From Ecdyonurus torrentis (Eukaryota; Arthropoda; Insecta; Ephemeroptera; Heptageniidae), in NCBI GenBank assembly GCA_949318235.1, contig OX439136.1:1125919-1189918 (forward strand): a stretch of 64,000 nt of DNA, in the 5' to 3' direction. A program made the position numbers and the translations under genes. Position 1 is the stretch's first letter; every line of letters begins with the position of its first letter. Shown one piece after another: positions 13,760 to 27,014 of the stretch. The notes under the pieces are model-generated. The model saw only the letters and a list, made by a program, of their open reading frames with translations, had not been told where the DNA came from and made no database searches.

Positions 13760-14035
13760 ATGTTTACTAAAGAACAAAAGGCACAGTGCGTTCTTTGATA
13801 AAAAAAATTCAAAGCCTCCTACAGCATTTCAAAAGACATGTCGTGTTACATATCAAGTGGATTATCACCTTCTCAAAAAACGATATTTTGGGGTTCAGAG
13901 AGACCTGGTTTTTCTCGCAATTATGAGACAGATAGCCCGAATGTGAATGTTTGGTGTTGTGTTCTCTTTGATCACCTTATTGGACCGTTTTTCATTCACT
14001 AGAATATACAGTATGGTGGAATACCTACTTTGACA
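13760..14035 (+). pseudogene. Mariner-superfamily transposase remnant (N-terminal HTH plus catalytic-core fragment)
   Basis: MFTKEQKAQCVL matches the start of the helix-turn-helix domain (DUF4817-like) that opens a widespread arthropod-type IS630/Tc1/mariner transposase. After a frameshift the match continues (SKPPTAFQK). It then jumps, by internal deletion, to IFWGSERPGFSR and SPNVNVWCCVLFDHLIGPFF, the segment around the second catalytic Asp region of the DDE core. At least two frame changes and a large deletion are needed, so it is dead. Recognition is from residue pattern, not a database search. The C-terminal end of a similar protein lies at 48.5-48.8 kb on the other strand. Confidence 0.75.
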
Positions 14036-14213
14036 TGTATAATATATGTGGAAACGCCCCTCAAGTAATTTTATTTTTAAAATTTTGCGGTCGAGTTTCA
14101 ATTGCGACTTCAAAATTTTTCAAGTATTTTACTTGAGAATAGATCGCGTTTGTAATATATTTATTTTTTGACATAGAGCTATGGTTGAGATTTTTTTTAA
14201 AATATAAATTAAA

Positions 14214-14773
14214 AATATGACACTTAGCTATTAATGCAGAATCATAGACTATATTGTCTAGTATTTTTGTATGTTTTTTAATAATATGTTAAGTCAGATT
14301 TGTGGTTTTTACAGCGCTTTTTGTGTTTTTAATGGCCGCCATTTTAAAAATTTTACGTCACCGGAAGTTACCAAAACATGTCCACGTAGAAAAATTAATT
14401 CCCACGAAGCATGTAAAATTTCAAACTTCTATCTTTGTTTGTCTAATTATGCTGCAGCGGTTGCCGCGGCGCGCTCCGCGTTATTCGACATACAGTAATG
14501 TTCGTGATTTAATTTTAATTTAAATTAAAATATGACACTTAGCTAGTAATGCAGTATGATAAAGTATATCGTCTAGTATGTGATTATGTTTTTCACTAAT
14601 GAGTTGAGTCAGACCCGCGGTTTTTATAGCGCTTTTTGTTTTTAAAATTGCCGCCATTTTGAAATTTTGACGTCTCCGGAAGTGACCAAAACATGTCCAT
14701 GCTGGAAAATCAATTCATATTAAGTGTATAAAATGTCAAACTTTTGTCTCGATTTGTCTAATTATGGCAATTA
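14214..14773 (+). repeat. Two-unit tandem duplication (~314 bp period)
   Basis: Unit 1 (about 14214-14458) and unit 2 (about 14528-14773) share AATATGACACTTAGCTA, TTTTTA(C/T)AGCGCTTTTTGT, GCCGCCATTTT, CCGGAAGT and ACCAAAACATGTCCA in order. The GCCGCCATTTT-CCGGAAGT block is GC-richer than the surroundings. Function unknown; probably part of an old repeat. Confidence 0.75.
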
Positions 14774-14779
14774 GTTTCT

Positions 14780-16780
14780 CACACAGTACTTAAGCACGAT
14801 TCAAAAAACGCAGAGTGCCATATTTCCCGCCAAAATCATTTCCGGTCAAAAATATTTTGCGTACTAACTAAGGTCACCTATATGTACATTTATGGAAATT
14901 TTGAAAAAAATCGGAGAACTCAACTTTTTTGGAGGTTGTTATTGGATCCATTATCTCATATATATTACCATCGTATATTAAAGATTTAAAAAAAAATTAT
15001 AATGACACATAAAAATACTTATTCAATGAACAGACCGGAGAAAACCAGAAACAATTAAAAATATTGTTTCATCAATATACTTGATATTTAATATAATTTT
15101 GTCTTTTATCCCAAGTGTGGCGGTTGCGGTGATCAGAAGTTTCATTCAAACCGAACAATATTGTTTACAAATTTTTGCGTATTCCTGGGATCAGAAATAT
15201 GACAAATCAAGTTCAATGCTTACTAAACGATATTGTAACATCTTTTTGAAGAAGTGGTACAAGTGGGCATAAACATCCCAGCTCTGCTGGTCCATTAATG
15301 CGATAAGCAAGAAGGATGTGACGGCATTGTCCACTCATAGCCATTCTCATATATTTATTGATTTAGGACAATGTGATTTTGAAGAATTGAAAATAACATT
15401 TCCATCTAACAAAAGTAGTATTCTTGATTAGTACTACAAGATGTGAGTTAAACAAATTCAGATAGAAAAATGATTACATATAATGTGCACATGCAATGTT
15501 TTTTTTCTGTACTAAATAGTGTTTTTCTAAAAATCCATTCCTTTCACTTTTTTGCTTATATACTTTCAATTTGCATTATGTAATGTTAAATTGTCATGCT
15601 AATAAGCTACACTTACTAATTACTAATAAGTACCAGCAAATCATGCAATATTGAGAAATAGTAATTTCATGGTATTTTGTTTAATAAAACATTTACACAA
15701 AATATAAAAATTGATAAGTAATAAAAATAGTAATAAAAAAAACTCTGACATTATTCTCCCAATCGTGGCAATTTCATCCGCGCATAAAACAAAAACAATT
15801 ATTTTATTAGTAATCATATGGCAAAATAAATGAAACTTTTTACATTATTTACCCACGTTTGCGATTTGTGTTCAGTCGTCATATAAACGTTAACCATGTA
15901 TAGATTTGTAAAATTATGTTAATTAAATCACAATGGATCATGCTAGCTCTCTACATGCTTGTGCCTAGCGTCCACATCTCTAAGCTCTTACATCGTCCGG
16001 CCCGCTCGTCTGCAGCTGTAGGTGCACCTCATTTGGGCAATTGTTTACTCGGAATTGCACTGGCTCTGGTTTTTTAACGTCACGTGCTCCCGCTCTTCCG
16101 TCCTGCCAAGCAGCCAGCCACCATGCTGCCGCCTTGCCAAACCTAAAGTTTGGTATAAAAACTTTAACATATTCTTCACTAGCCAATTATTTTATGATCA
16201 AAAAATGAATTTGAAAGTAAACTTTATTTCCGCTTCATTTTAGCTCTAACCATGAGTTTAAAGTGACGTTTAACTTGAGAAAAAAGTCTCATATTGCTTG
16301 TTAAACAAGTGATGCTAAAAAAAAGCTACACCAAGATGCTTCTTCTTCATCGTTTATTCATGTCTCTGGGTGTGGTTATATACGCATATAATTTTTTTAT
16401 GGAAGAATAATATTATCATTTATAGAATTGTGAGTTTCCCTTTCTTCTTTAATTTATCACCACACTTTTTTCCAGAGTTTGTAAACCCTAAGACTTCAAA
16501 TTTGTTCCATTTTTATAATGTCTAATGTAAATCCATTTTCAACGCTTAAATATTTTTTTTACCCTCCCTCCTGTCTTTCCTGTTTTCCAACAATTTGTTA
16601 CATATACACTATCTCGTCCTTTCAACCAACCTTTCTCCTTCCCCTGGGTTAATAATTACAAAATAATAGAAGCATTTAATATATTGAACTTGTTAAAAAA
16701 CACCAAAAATATTAATTTGGGAAAATTGTTAATTGAGCATTTTAATTTTTTTAAAAACTAGTGCAATAAATGATATTAAA
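14780..16780. other. AT-rich sequence with one GC-richer patch, no gene recognised
   Basis: ATG-initiated ORFs are short. A GC-richer patch at about 15955-16150 has an open frame on the minus strand (68 codons) but no recognisable motif or splice context. A segment near 15240-15420 is weakly protein-like, possibly an old transposase, too degraded to name. Confidence 0.35.
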
Positions 16781-18066
16781 TTCAAGACAAAAAGTCTGTA
16801 AACTCCAGATTCAAAAATTTATACCACGCTAAATAAACTATGCGTTAAAAAAGTAAAAACATATTCTGAATCCTTGTTATGTTAGCTGTGAATATAATGT
16901 TTTAATTTTGTCGTGCCAGTTTTGGTTCATTAGCAACGGCGTGATAAGTGACGTAACTTTTATAAATTACGCATAAAAACTAGTGTATCTTGCTCAAAAA
17001 TTATCTAAAAAATCTTATATTTTTTACCATTTTGTATGTCAAAAGCTGCAGTTAATTTTAAAATTTTAATTTAATAATTATTCATTTTATAAAACAATTA
17101 CCAAATAAGAAATAATTTAGCAAAACAATTATCGCATGCCTGCAAAATAATCAGTAAGTATTAAATCATGTAACTTAGATACACTTATCCTGTGCTATGT
17201 CAATTTTTAATGAAATTAACTCAAATTATCAATAAAAACATATTAAAATTTATAATTTGACAAAATTAGAGCGATATAAATCGTATAAAATTTTTTTTTT
17301 GGCGAATTCTAATGATACCTGTTTCACTGTAAAAGATTTTTTTGCTTGCCATATTGTGTTATCGTGCTATACACCAATCCCAGTCCCAGTCAAGACATTG
17401 TCTTATCGACAGGTAAAGCCAATAATAACAAGAGGTCGCTCGGTTCCGCTTTAATTATACATACACTGCTTGTTGGTGCGAAGTCTCTGAGGTTACCTCT
17501 TGTCTTTATTAGCCCTTTTTTACAGGTAAAAATGGGAAAATTATAATTCGCAAAAACCATTTTTTTATTGAATCTGTAATGCTCTGATTTTGTCAAATTA
17601 TAAAATTCAATATTTTTCATTTTAAAATTTGAATTTGTTTTATAAAAAATAGATATAGCAATGGATAATTGTATGTAAGTCCCAAAAGTTTAATCACACT
17701 GACTGCTTTACAGGCGTGAGCTGAAGTAGCACTTGTAAATTGTTTCATCTAATGACTAATTATTTAGGGAAAATTTTAAAATTAACTGCATGCACGTAAG
17801 AAATTGACATACACAATGGTACAAATTTTCAGATTTTTTAGCTAAATATTGAGCAAGACACACTACTTTTTATGTGTCAATTTGGAAGGTTTCGTCATAT
17901 ATCACGCCGTTGCTAACGGACCGTAACATGCAAGACAACACTAAAACCTTATATTTACAGCCAACATACCAAGCATTCAGAATATTTTTTAAATTTTTTA
18001 ATGCATTGTTTCTTTAACGAGGTATAATATTTTGAAATAGGAGTCCACAGACTTTTTTCCTGAACT
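16781..18066. mobile_element. Large foldback (inverted repeat) element, ~1.3 kb
   Basis: TTCAAGACAAAAAGTCTGT at the left pairs with ACAGACTTTTTTCCTGAA at the right. The arms keep matching inward: GCAACGGCGTGATA with ATCACGCCGTTGCTAAC; AAAGCTGCAGTTAATTTTAA with TTAAAATTAACTGCATG; TTGACAAAATTAGAGC with GCTCTGATTTTGTCAA. The centre is near 17.43 kb. The arms are diverged by small indels, so it is not recent. The central part (17330-17530) is less AT-rich but encodes nothing recognised. No target duplication found. Confidence 0.8.
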
Positions 18067-18366
18067 ATAGATATGAATATTTTTTTAACAGCTTAGGATT
18101 AAGCTTAAGCTTCGTGCATTAATGTCATTAGCAAATTTTGTACAATATCTTTTACAGTGATTCAAATTTATCATTTACAAAGTCCGTGGTTATTGAGATA
18201 GTAATAATGAAGTTAAAATAAGAAGCTATGGTAATTTTAAAAAAATGTATTTAGCAAATTGTAGTCTCACTATATTTAAACAAGTAGTTTAACGAGAGAG
18301 TCTCAATATTATATACATTTTTGTCAATAATTTTAAATTAACTATATTGATTTTAGTCCACGCGAT
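18067..18366. other. AT-rich spacer
   Basis: Nothing recognised between the foldback element and repeat A copy 2. Confidence 0.4.
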
Positions 18367-18885
18367 TAACCCTCAAGATGCCGGACAAAACATTTTGCGT
18401 GGAAGGCCGAGACCAGTGCACTAGACACTATTTTTATTAATAAATATTACAAAAGGTATTCATTGTACAAAGCTCAAATCTTTATAGACGATCCAAAACT
18501 TAGTAAGCTGTATAGCAATATAATTGAAACATTTTTATCGCAATTATGGTAATAGCGAAAAGTTAATAACTGAAATTACTTTTGTCCATAAGAAATACAT
18601 TGACCGCGATTCAAAATTTTGAACCTCATCAGTTATGAGAGAGGTCGTGTTCCTAAGTTTAGAAACAAATAGAGCAAGGGATGTGCGAATATATCAAATA
18701 AACTCTTTATGATGCAAGCGGTTTCTAGCAAATTTAACTTTTATAAGAAGAGAAATCTCGAATCTTAAGAATAAAATTTAAAATAGTAGTATATTCTTCT
18801 TATCTCTCTTGCCATATTAACTCAAACAAATAGAGGTTTTTTTTAGAAATTAAATAAAGTAAAATCAAAAATCAAAATTTCTATT
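18367..18885 (+). repeat. Interspersed repeat family A, copy 2
   Basis: Begins TTAACCCTCAAGATGCCGGA like copy 1 and stays aligned to ATCAAAATTTCTAT. Shared landmarks are GGAAGGCCGAG, ATAGACGATCCAAAA, CATAAGAAATACATTGACCG and TATAAGAAGAGAA. Divergence from copy 1 is modest, suggesting similar age. Confidence 0.8.
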
Positions 18886-21454
18886 ACGTACGGCATAACC
18901 GTTTAGCAGAATGTATTTTTTTGTCATGATATTTTTAATTTACATTATTAAATTATATTCAATTATGCATATTTTTATACAAAATTTTCCTACAGATCTA
19001 AAATCTTTCAGACGTAGTTATTTGCAATATATATGGCATTAAAAATTACAGAGAGGATATATTTTATACTAGATTTTAACAATTACCATTTTTATTTTTT
19101 TACGTTATTTAGTACTGCGTTTTTTTTTTTCTTTTCTTACCACACTACAATCGAAATTTTAACACTTTTTATATATTTATTTTCATTAGCTTGTGTAAAT
19201 TATAAGGACATGAATGAAGCATCAAAAGGGCCGCATTGTGTTATAATATATAATTATAATTAATGCAAGAAGGCAATAAAGATTTTAACATCCCTTATTT
19301 TTTATCTTATACCTAACATTATTTTTCTTTGCGAAAAAAAAAAGGTCCCCTCTTTATTTCTGCAACCTCTCAGGGTAATAAAATTTTTACGTCAAAGTGA
19401 TCGACTACTCAAGGGGTGACCTTTTATATTTTTTTTATAGAGCAGGTATGCAGATGTCCCAGACCTGGTACGGCTGTCCAAGCAAAATTAAAATTATAAT
19501 TAAGAATTGCAATTAATGCAATCATATCTGCGCGCTCAACGTTTTTGTCAAGATGTAAGTCAACACTTTTGAGGCAGCAACAAAATTTCACAATTTTTGA
19601 GAAAAAAATTTAAAATGTAAAAAAAAATCTAAAATGAGACAGACACTGTCCGAGCGCTTGATGGTTAATGGGAGGATTAATGCAATATACTTTTAGTTCC
19701 AGCTTTGCTTGAAGTAGTTGTTGGTGAAAGAAAATATTTTATTTCTTCTTAAAAGGTTCTTATTTTTAATATTCTATAAAATATAAATTTTATATAACTT
19801 ATATCACACAGTATTTTTCTTAATTGATTTATAATAATAATATTATATAAGTGTACGCAGGCACTTAACTGTAATACCAATTCTACATAATTTTTTTTTA
19901 AAATTCTAATTAAATTATGCAATTTTTTATAAAATTTAAATAATAATAATAAAATTATTTTGGTTTATATTAGTTTTGTTATCCTCTCTTAGCACACATG
20001 GGTACAAGCAAACAAGTTTTGCAAAAAAAGGGACTGTAATTAGCACAGTTTAAAAATAAAAGTAAAAGTGAAAACCTCTATAAGTATATTTAACTGTTAA
20101 ATGGTAAGATTTATTTTGCAATGTTTTTAAATGACATATAAATTTAATTCCGTTTGATAGAATTGCTGTAAGTCTGCAGAGCTCAACCCACGAAAACATA
20201 AGTTGTTTTTAAAAGAATGTAACAGTCAAGCCTTGTAAATTTGAAATTTTTTTAAATATATTCTATTTATTTCTTAAATCGTTAGAGTGCGAACAGAGCA
20301 GTTTAAGCGCGTAATAACTATAGGGCGCACAAGCAGTAAAAAGTAAGATAGGGGAGTAGTATAGCAAGACGCCTGTTTAAAATAAAAATAGCAATTTAAA
20401 GCATTTGAATTATGACTAGAAAGACAATTTTCTTTCATTCAGTTAAAGTTGAGATAGCTTCACCGCTCGTTGATTGTGTAAAGAAAGATTTTTAACCCTT
20501 ATCTACTCCTTTTTTAACTTGTTTAAGTAGACAGTAAGTGGATTTGTAAATGTTTGAGTTTGGGCACGGAGGAACTTTTAATTTATCACAAATCTGGTAG
20601 TTGATGCAATTAAATGAATAACTATTTTAGTGTAAAATAATAAGAAAGCTATTTATTGTCCTTAATAATTATTTATCAACCCTTAAGTTGTGTTTATGAG
20701 GAGGTCAAACAAGAATATTGATTTTGTCCGATTTAGATGATTACTGGGGTTATATTAATATGAATAAATGGTGATTCCTAATTCAGTAACATTACCACTC
20801 TATAAATCCATAAAATAATAATATATTTTCAACGAATAAATACACTTAAAAAACTAAAGCTAAATTTTTTTTCCCTCTATTTATTTACTGTCTCTTTGAA
20901 ACGTTCAATTAAAGGCCAAATGACAAGACAAGTAATGTTTTTTTTTATCCAAATGGTTATCACGCAGAATCACTGCATTTGACACTACAGTATTAAAATT
21001 ACTTATTTATTGTTATACATCTAATCCAATCATATTTATCTTTATTCATAAAATAAATACATAAATTATTTTACCTTTACAAAAAAAAAAATAACTACAA
21101 ACTACCTTAAAATTATTTTTATGGTTATACTTCTGGAATTATATATTCAACATCAATTATTAATCGTACAATTGATTGGACATTCAATGGAAAATATTCA
21201 ATGAAAAATATTGAATATGGAATCAAGAAACAAATAATTAGATGTATCTTTGCAAATCTAACTTTTGATATAGATTATGTAAATATTATTTTTTTTGTCA
21301 GAAGATTGTAATATTACGTTATACGCAATTTGTGAAGCGTAAGAGGGGGGAGGAGGTAAGCTCAAATACTCTATTAAATAAACACCACATACTGAAGGAC
21401 TAAAGGAAATGAATTTCTTTTAATCAAAATACCGCTTGAAATTATTTGTATTTT
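18886..21454. other. AT-rich sequence, no gene recognised
   Basis: 2.6 kb with only short ORFs (longest 76 codons at 19033, very Phe/Tyr/Ile-rich, judged spurious). No terminal repeats, tRNA boxes or splice-supported exons were found. Confidence 0.4.
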
Positions 21455-21596
21455 GAAAGGGGTTTGGCTTTCGTGTTACACCGTGTTATATAAGAAGTAA
21501 ACTGACATTGAAAAGGAATGCGGCTCGACCGAATTCCTTTTCAATGTCAGTTTACTGCTTATATAACACGGTGTAACACGAAAGCCAAACCCTTTC
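21455..21596. mobile_element. Near-perfect 142 bp palindrome (MITE)
   Basis: GAAAGGGGTTTGGCTTTCG to CGAAAGCCAAACCCTTTC, with arms of about 62 bp differing by one or two bases around a short loop (about 21517-21533). It would form a strong hairpin as RNA or cruciform DNA. No clear target duplication. Confidence 0.85.
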
Positions 21597-22140
21597 ATTA
21601 AAACTTCCCGTGTAAAATAGGCGTTTAATTACAAACTCTCATATTTGTATTTTCTTGACAAAATATCACCTGTCTAGGGTCCATATCATTGCAAGGCCTA
21701 GTAAATGTTATACAAAATTTAAAGAAATCCTGTTAAAGAGATTTATCTGCAGCAAACTAATTAAACTTTTTACGCGCCACCTTGTATAATTCTTATGCAT
21801 TTAAACAAATTTCAGTTTAACAGGTTAAATGTAACAGGTTAAAAGTATTTTAAAACTATAATAAAAAATAACTTTAGAAAGAGTAAGACATGCTTCCGAG
21901 GTTAAAACAATTTGGATGTTAAAACTCAAATACTTAAGAACAAAAAAAAAATATTCTTAAACGTAACTGTATCAACTAAATACCCTTTTTTCATGTGCAC
22001 ATCAATATTGTCGCAATGAAAAAAAATGTATCTTTTTTTTTACAAAAAGCATAATTACTTCCTTTTTTTTGTCAGCATAAGTTAAATATCTATTTTGTTT
22101 TTATATCTACATAAAGCGTTCGGAAACAAAACATACATTA
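21597..22140. other. AT-rich spacer, no gene recognised
   Basis: Short direct repeat AACAGGTTAAA(T/A)GTA near 21830-21845; nothing else recognised. Confidence 0.4.
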
Positions 22141-22256
<116 letters not shown>

Positions 22257-22822
22257 GATATTGTTGAATATAAAGGTTTTATTCTATATTTTTTATGCGG
22301 AATAAATATGGATTTTTGATAATTTAAAATAAAGTTATGCGAAATTCTTTAGTGCAACAATAACCTTGCGTAGTTTTAAAATGGCTGCAACTTATACTAT
22401 TACTTGCTACTTCTTTAATGATTTCCTTTAAGCGCTATGCTGAATATTTAAATAAGTCTGTTTTGATCAAGTTAAGCTTTCCAAAAACTACACTTATTGT
22501 CTGTTGGATTGAAAATTTAACTTAAGTAAAGTCATACTCGACATTACTTAATAAAATGTTACTACAATCTACGAACAGTTAATTATTGTTGTATTGTTTT
22601 CAATAACTGTCTTGTATACGTACATATTACGTACACTGTAAAATTGTACACGTATATACCTGTAAACAAGCAAAGTAACTCTATACTCTATACAACAATT
22701 ATTATTGTATTAAATTGAGGTTACATTTCAGTTCAAGATAAAGTACAAGGACTTTAATAATAATATTTTAAAATAGTAACTATTTTAGGTTTTAAAGAAA
22801 TCTGATTCTTTAAAATTTAATT

Positions 22823-23781
22823 CACTGAAAATACTCTTTTGCTAAAAACAATGCACAAGGTTTTGCTAATCACGACTCTTTAGCCTTTTGCTGTTACAAC
22901 ATAAGGTTTTGATATTGTAACAAAATATTTTGTTGTCCCAGCAATAGATTTGCTGGTTAAAAAAAAACCTTTTGCTTTCCCAACAAAATCTTTTGTTTTG
23001 TGATAAACAAAATATATTTTGCTCACTTAACACAAATATTTTGTTAATTTAGCAAAATCTTTTGTTGACCACAATAAGACGCCACTTCCCCTCCTCTCTA
23101 TGCACTCCACATCCGGGGAAACTTAGAGTCTTACTTTTTGTTGCATCATGCAAGTGACGCTCCCGAAGTGCTTTTATAATTTTGTGATTTAGTATTGTAA
23201 AGAAAGAAAAATCAGTATAATAATTGAAAAGTATTATTTATGAATGTATTTGGATTAACATTTGAGTAAGTCTTAGTTGAAATCTGATTTTATATACAGT
23301 GTAAATGTGATATTTCTTTCCATACAAAAACGATTACAATAGGGAGCGTCACTTTGAAGCCGACATAAAAATCACGTAACTATGAAATATTCAATGACCC
23401 CCTCACAATTAAATGATTTTATTGCATTTTACATGAAAAATAAATGAATAAATTTAATAATATATCCAAGAAAATTAATTTATTACAAATAATTATGAAA
23501 AATAAGTATTTTTTTATTATAGCGGGAAAAAGAGCCTAAGCAAAATATTGTGTTGATATGGCAAAAGGTTTTGTTGCCAACGCAAAAGATTCTGCATAAG
23601 GTTGTGCTCTCGCGACAAAACATTTTGTTCACGGAGCAAAAACTTTTTGTTGCTGCGACAAAATAATATTTACAAAATCTTTTGTTGGCTCAGCAAAAGG
23701 TTCCTACGGACGTTTTTTAACACAAATATTTTATTTCGACAACTTAACTTTTGGTGTCCCATCAAAAGAGTATTTTCAGTG
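22823..23781. mobile_element. Non-autonomous DNA element with palindromic subterminal arrays
   Basis: Terminal inverted repeat CACTGAAAATACTCTTTTG at both ends. Inside each end is an array of short self-complementary units of the form ACAAAA(N)TTTTGTTG, about five or more per side, spaced roughly 20-30 bp. The middle (about 23080-23540) is ordinary AT-rich sequence with no ORF. Such arrays often serve as transposase binding sites in non-autonomous elements; that role is inferred. Family unknown. Confidence 0.75.
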
Positions 23782-25440
23782 TTTTTTTAAATTTCATTCT
23801 TCTTTAAATTTATTGGAAAAAAAAGTTACATCTGTGAAAATTATACTTTGAATTATCAAAATATTTAGAAGTATTGTATAAAAAAATAATAAAAAAAAAA
23901 CTAATGTTTAAACAATTTATCTACACTGAATTAAACAAATAAAATTTATTTCTAAACAGTTTCTTTAGTATTATGGATGCTACATGTATTTGTGAACATT
24001 GCGTTATTATTTATTAATCAATCAGCAGCTTACAAGAGAAATATTATTTGGAGCTAATAGAAGTGTGATTGTCCCAGTGAAATTGAGAAAAAGCTATAAA
24101 AGGCTATTGCAATATATATTCTTGCACTATATATTCAGTACTGGTCCAGAGTCTTCCATAGCTTGTATTATTTTTGATTATCTTTACCGTGCGAACCCAA
24201 AAGTTTACCACTCATAGGAATTTACTTATAGGCATAGGCGGCAGAAAAAGTCAAATATGCCTTTTAGCCCACAGTACTATGTATGGTGCCTTCAAGACCT
24301 GTACACTGAAAAAAAGATATGGGAAGAGGTAAAACTTCGGGTACTAGGATTTGCAAGATAAGCGGCTTTCGCTTAAAATTAAAGGAACTTTCTCTGTATT
24401 CACCTGAATTGACGAAGGCAAATCACAGAAAACCTACGTCCTAGGCAGCTGATGAGAGATTTTTAAATTTAATAAAACAACTTTGGGCTTAAAAAAATTC
24501 AAAGCTTTGAAACTCCTTTCGCCTCCCAAATTAAAAACTGCCTAGTAGCTGCAGTTAATTACACTTAGAAACCCGTGAAGCGCCCTTGTTGAACGGCCAA
24601 CGTACAAACCCTGCTGTGACTTATTATGAACCCATAATTCTCTCGGTTTATATATTCTACCACCACTATGCTGCCATTTCCCAAAATTATTATAACGTTA
24701 CAAACAATATGCGATGCCGCTGCCTGTGATAATTCTCACACACACATTACAAGTCACGCATCTTACTCTGTAAAGCAATATGTAAGAAGCGATTGATACG
24801 TAGCTGTGAGAAACGTATGTGATCCGCATTTGTAACTAACATATAGCAGTTTAAAAACTCGAACAATAAACTTGTAGAACTAGCTTGCATAAGACTACTG
24901 CATAGTAAAATTTCATGAGAAAATTATTGGAAACAGATAATAAAATTTGAAACTATTTTTATACTAAAACACCGGAAAATATTACTGAACATTTTGATAT
25001 AAACCTGATAGTACTTATCTAAAATTTTACCACTTTTAGAGCCACAAACATAAGAGCCCCATCTAATACGCGTCCTCACTTTCCCACTCTATCCACTCCA
25101 CAATGTTTAATCCACTCCTCCAGTTAATGTTTTTATAGCAATTTACGTTCACTTCACAATTGAAACAGAAAAGCTAACAAATTTTTCTCATTTACCCACA
25201 AAATGTGCACACGAAGCACTTTTTTGTTTTATAATTATTTTTTTTTTTTTAGGTAAGTGACGGTAAAATATATAATTGCCACTTATTTATTATAACTTGC
25301 AAAAACATGGCATAATAAAAAAGTAAAAATAGTTGAAATTATAGGAAATGGAATAAAAAATATTAAATTGAAACCAAAATTTAATTTATTTTAATTTTAA
25401 TTTGATATTAATTATCTTAGCCTTATTGTTTAGTTCCCCT
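23782..25440. other. Low-gene-content stretch, no gene recognised
   Basis: Contains a mildly GC-richer interval (about 24240-24860) without a convincing coding frame, perhaps an ancient repeat. Confidence 0.35.
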
Positions 25441-25469
25441 TTCCCTTTTGATTCCTTAAAAACACCCAT

Positions 25470-25690
25470 TGCATATCATGCACAACATTTTCATACTAGT
25501 GTTTGCCTGTTTCTGAGGTAATAAACAGAAATATTGAAGCAATTTTCATACTTCATAAAGTTATACTTTTTTAACGCTATCTTGTGGTGCCACATTATTT
25601 TCTGGTAATAATCATCCTGAGTTTTGTATATTAAATTTTTGTGTTTAATAATTGAAAAACATGTTGTAATGGACATTTGTGCGTGCAGTC
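25470..25690 (+). repeat. Interspersed repeat family B, internal fragment
   Basis: Shares TTTCATACTT, CGCT(A/C)TC(T)TGTGG(T/A)GC(C/T)ACA and ATTTTCTGGT-type blocks in the same order as 48.06-48.25 kb. Diverged. Confidence 0.5.
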
Positions 25691-25967
25691 CGGCGTGTTT
25701 TTCTCCGTGTTGTGTATATCCCGCGTAAAGACAATCGTATCGTTTGCACAAAACTTTGGTAAACCTACCCTGTCATATTATAAAGTAATTTATTTTCTTC
25801 GGTTTTCTGGGTCTTTAATATAGAATTGATCAAATTTTCTCCCGCTAAATCTTACATATGAAGCAGTCATATTTAATTCTGTGAAGTCAACTTCTATTGG
25901 TGCGTAAATAAACGTAATTTAAAACTTTCAATAGCCCTGGATTTAAAAATACAATGTATATACCCAG

Positions 25968-26160
25968 GTAAAAAAATAAGGAGAGTGGCTTTAAATATAA
26001 GGCCACTGGCCTTATAATAAAGGCCACTGGCCTTAAAATAAGGAGAGTGGCCTTTTAATAAGGAGACTGGCTTTATGAATTTAAGCCAGTCTCTTTATTT
26101 AAGTAGAGTGGCCATATAATATAAAAGTGAGTGGACTTCCTTATAAAGAAACTCTCCTCC
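25968..26160. mobile_element. GGCCACTC-repeat MITE fragment
   Basis: Starts TATACCCAGGTAAAAAAATA and continues as alternating AAGGAGAGTGGC / GGCCACTGGCCTT units with an internal palindrome (ACTGGCTTTA..TAAGCCAGT). An inverted relative ends at 34754 with TTTTTTAGCTGGGTATA, so CCCAG(C/G)TAAAAAAA is the probable family terminus. The right boundary is unclear. Confidence 0.55.
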
Positions 26161-26195
26161 TATATTTTCTGTGGTAAAGTATAACATAATATAAA

Positions 26196-26202
<7 letters not shown>

Positions 26203-26248
<46 letters not shown>

Positions 26249-26252
26249 TATT

Positions 26253-26276
<24 letters not shown>
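26203..26276. repeat. (TA)n microsatellite
   Basis: TA run with one GATATTT interruption; a ~43 bp poly-T follows at about 26322-26364. Confidence 0.9.
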
Positions 26277-26283
<7 letters not shown>

Positions 26284-26322
26284 ATTATATATTGAAGTAT
26301 TTTTTTACTCTGTATGACCTCC

Positions 26323-26365
<43 letters not shown>

Positions 26366-26670
26366 GAAACGAGCCCTTTGAAGTCACAATTAAAAACTTA
26401 AATATTAAATTTTCATGTTTAATGAATAGTTTACTATAATTGTAATCATCCTGGCACAATAGTTTCCTCAGTTTTGATCTTTTTTTTTTTTAATCAATTT
26501 TTTTAAATTTTACAACTTTTACAAAAATCTCGACTTTTAGTCCCGATTTTTTCTATGCAACTCAACTTATAATTCTATGTATTTATACTGACATGTGTTT
26601 TAAGCACCTTAGCACACTTTATATACAGAAAAATTGTTGGCTACAAACTTGTGAATATTTTAAATGACGT

Positions 26671-27014
26671 AAGAAAAATCCAAAATATCGACTATGGTTA
26701 CAGTTCAAAAAATCTGTAAAAATCGGGTCACTCACAGTATAGTTTTTTGAGCTCCTCAATGCATGGTATGAATTTTGGTATATAAAAAAAGTTGTCAATT
26801 TTTTGAAATTTGGACTCGGACTTAACCGCGATTTTCATATCTACACTCGTCAGAGGCTTAGTCTGCGTGCAAATTTAAAAAAATCGACTACTTCTTTTAT
26901 ATACCAAAATTCATCCCATGCATTGAGGAGCTCAAAAATCTATACTTTGAGTGACCCGATTCTTACAGATTTTTTGAACTGTAACCATAGTCGATATTTT
27001 AGATTTTATTTCTT
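26671..27014. mobile_element. Foldback element (~344 bp)
   Basis: The left arm AAGAAAAATCCAAAATATCG is inverted at the right end (CGATATTTTAGATTTTATTTC). Inner matches include AACTGTAACCATAG / CTATGGTTACAGTT, GGGTCACTCA / TGAGTGACCC, and GAGCTCCTCAATGCATG / CATGCATTGAGGAGCTC. Arms ~125 bp, loop ~90 bp. No ORF. Confidence 0.8.

Noticed and set aside
15980..16186. 68-codon minus-strand ORF in a GC-richer patch
   Set aside because: No motif, splice context or start context supports it; left as unannotated sequence.
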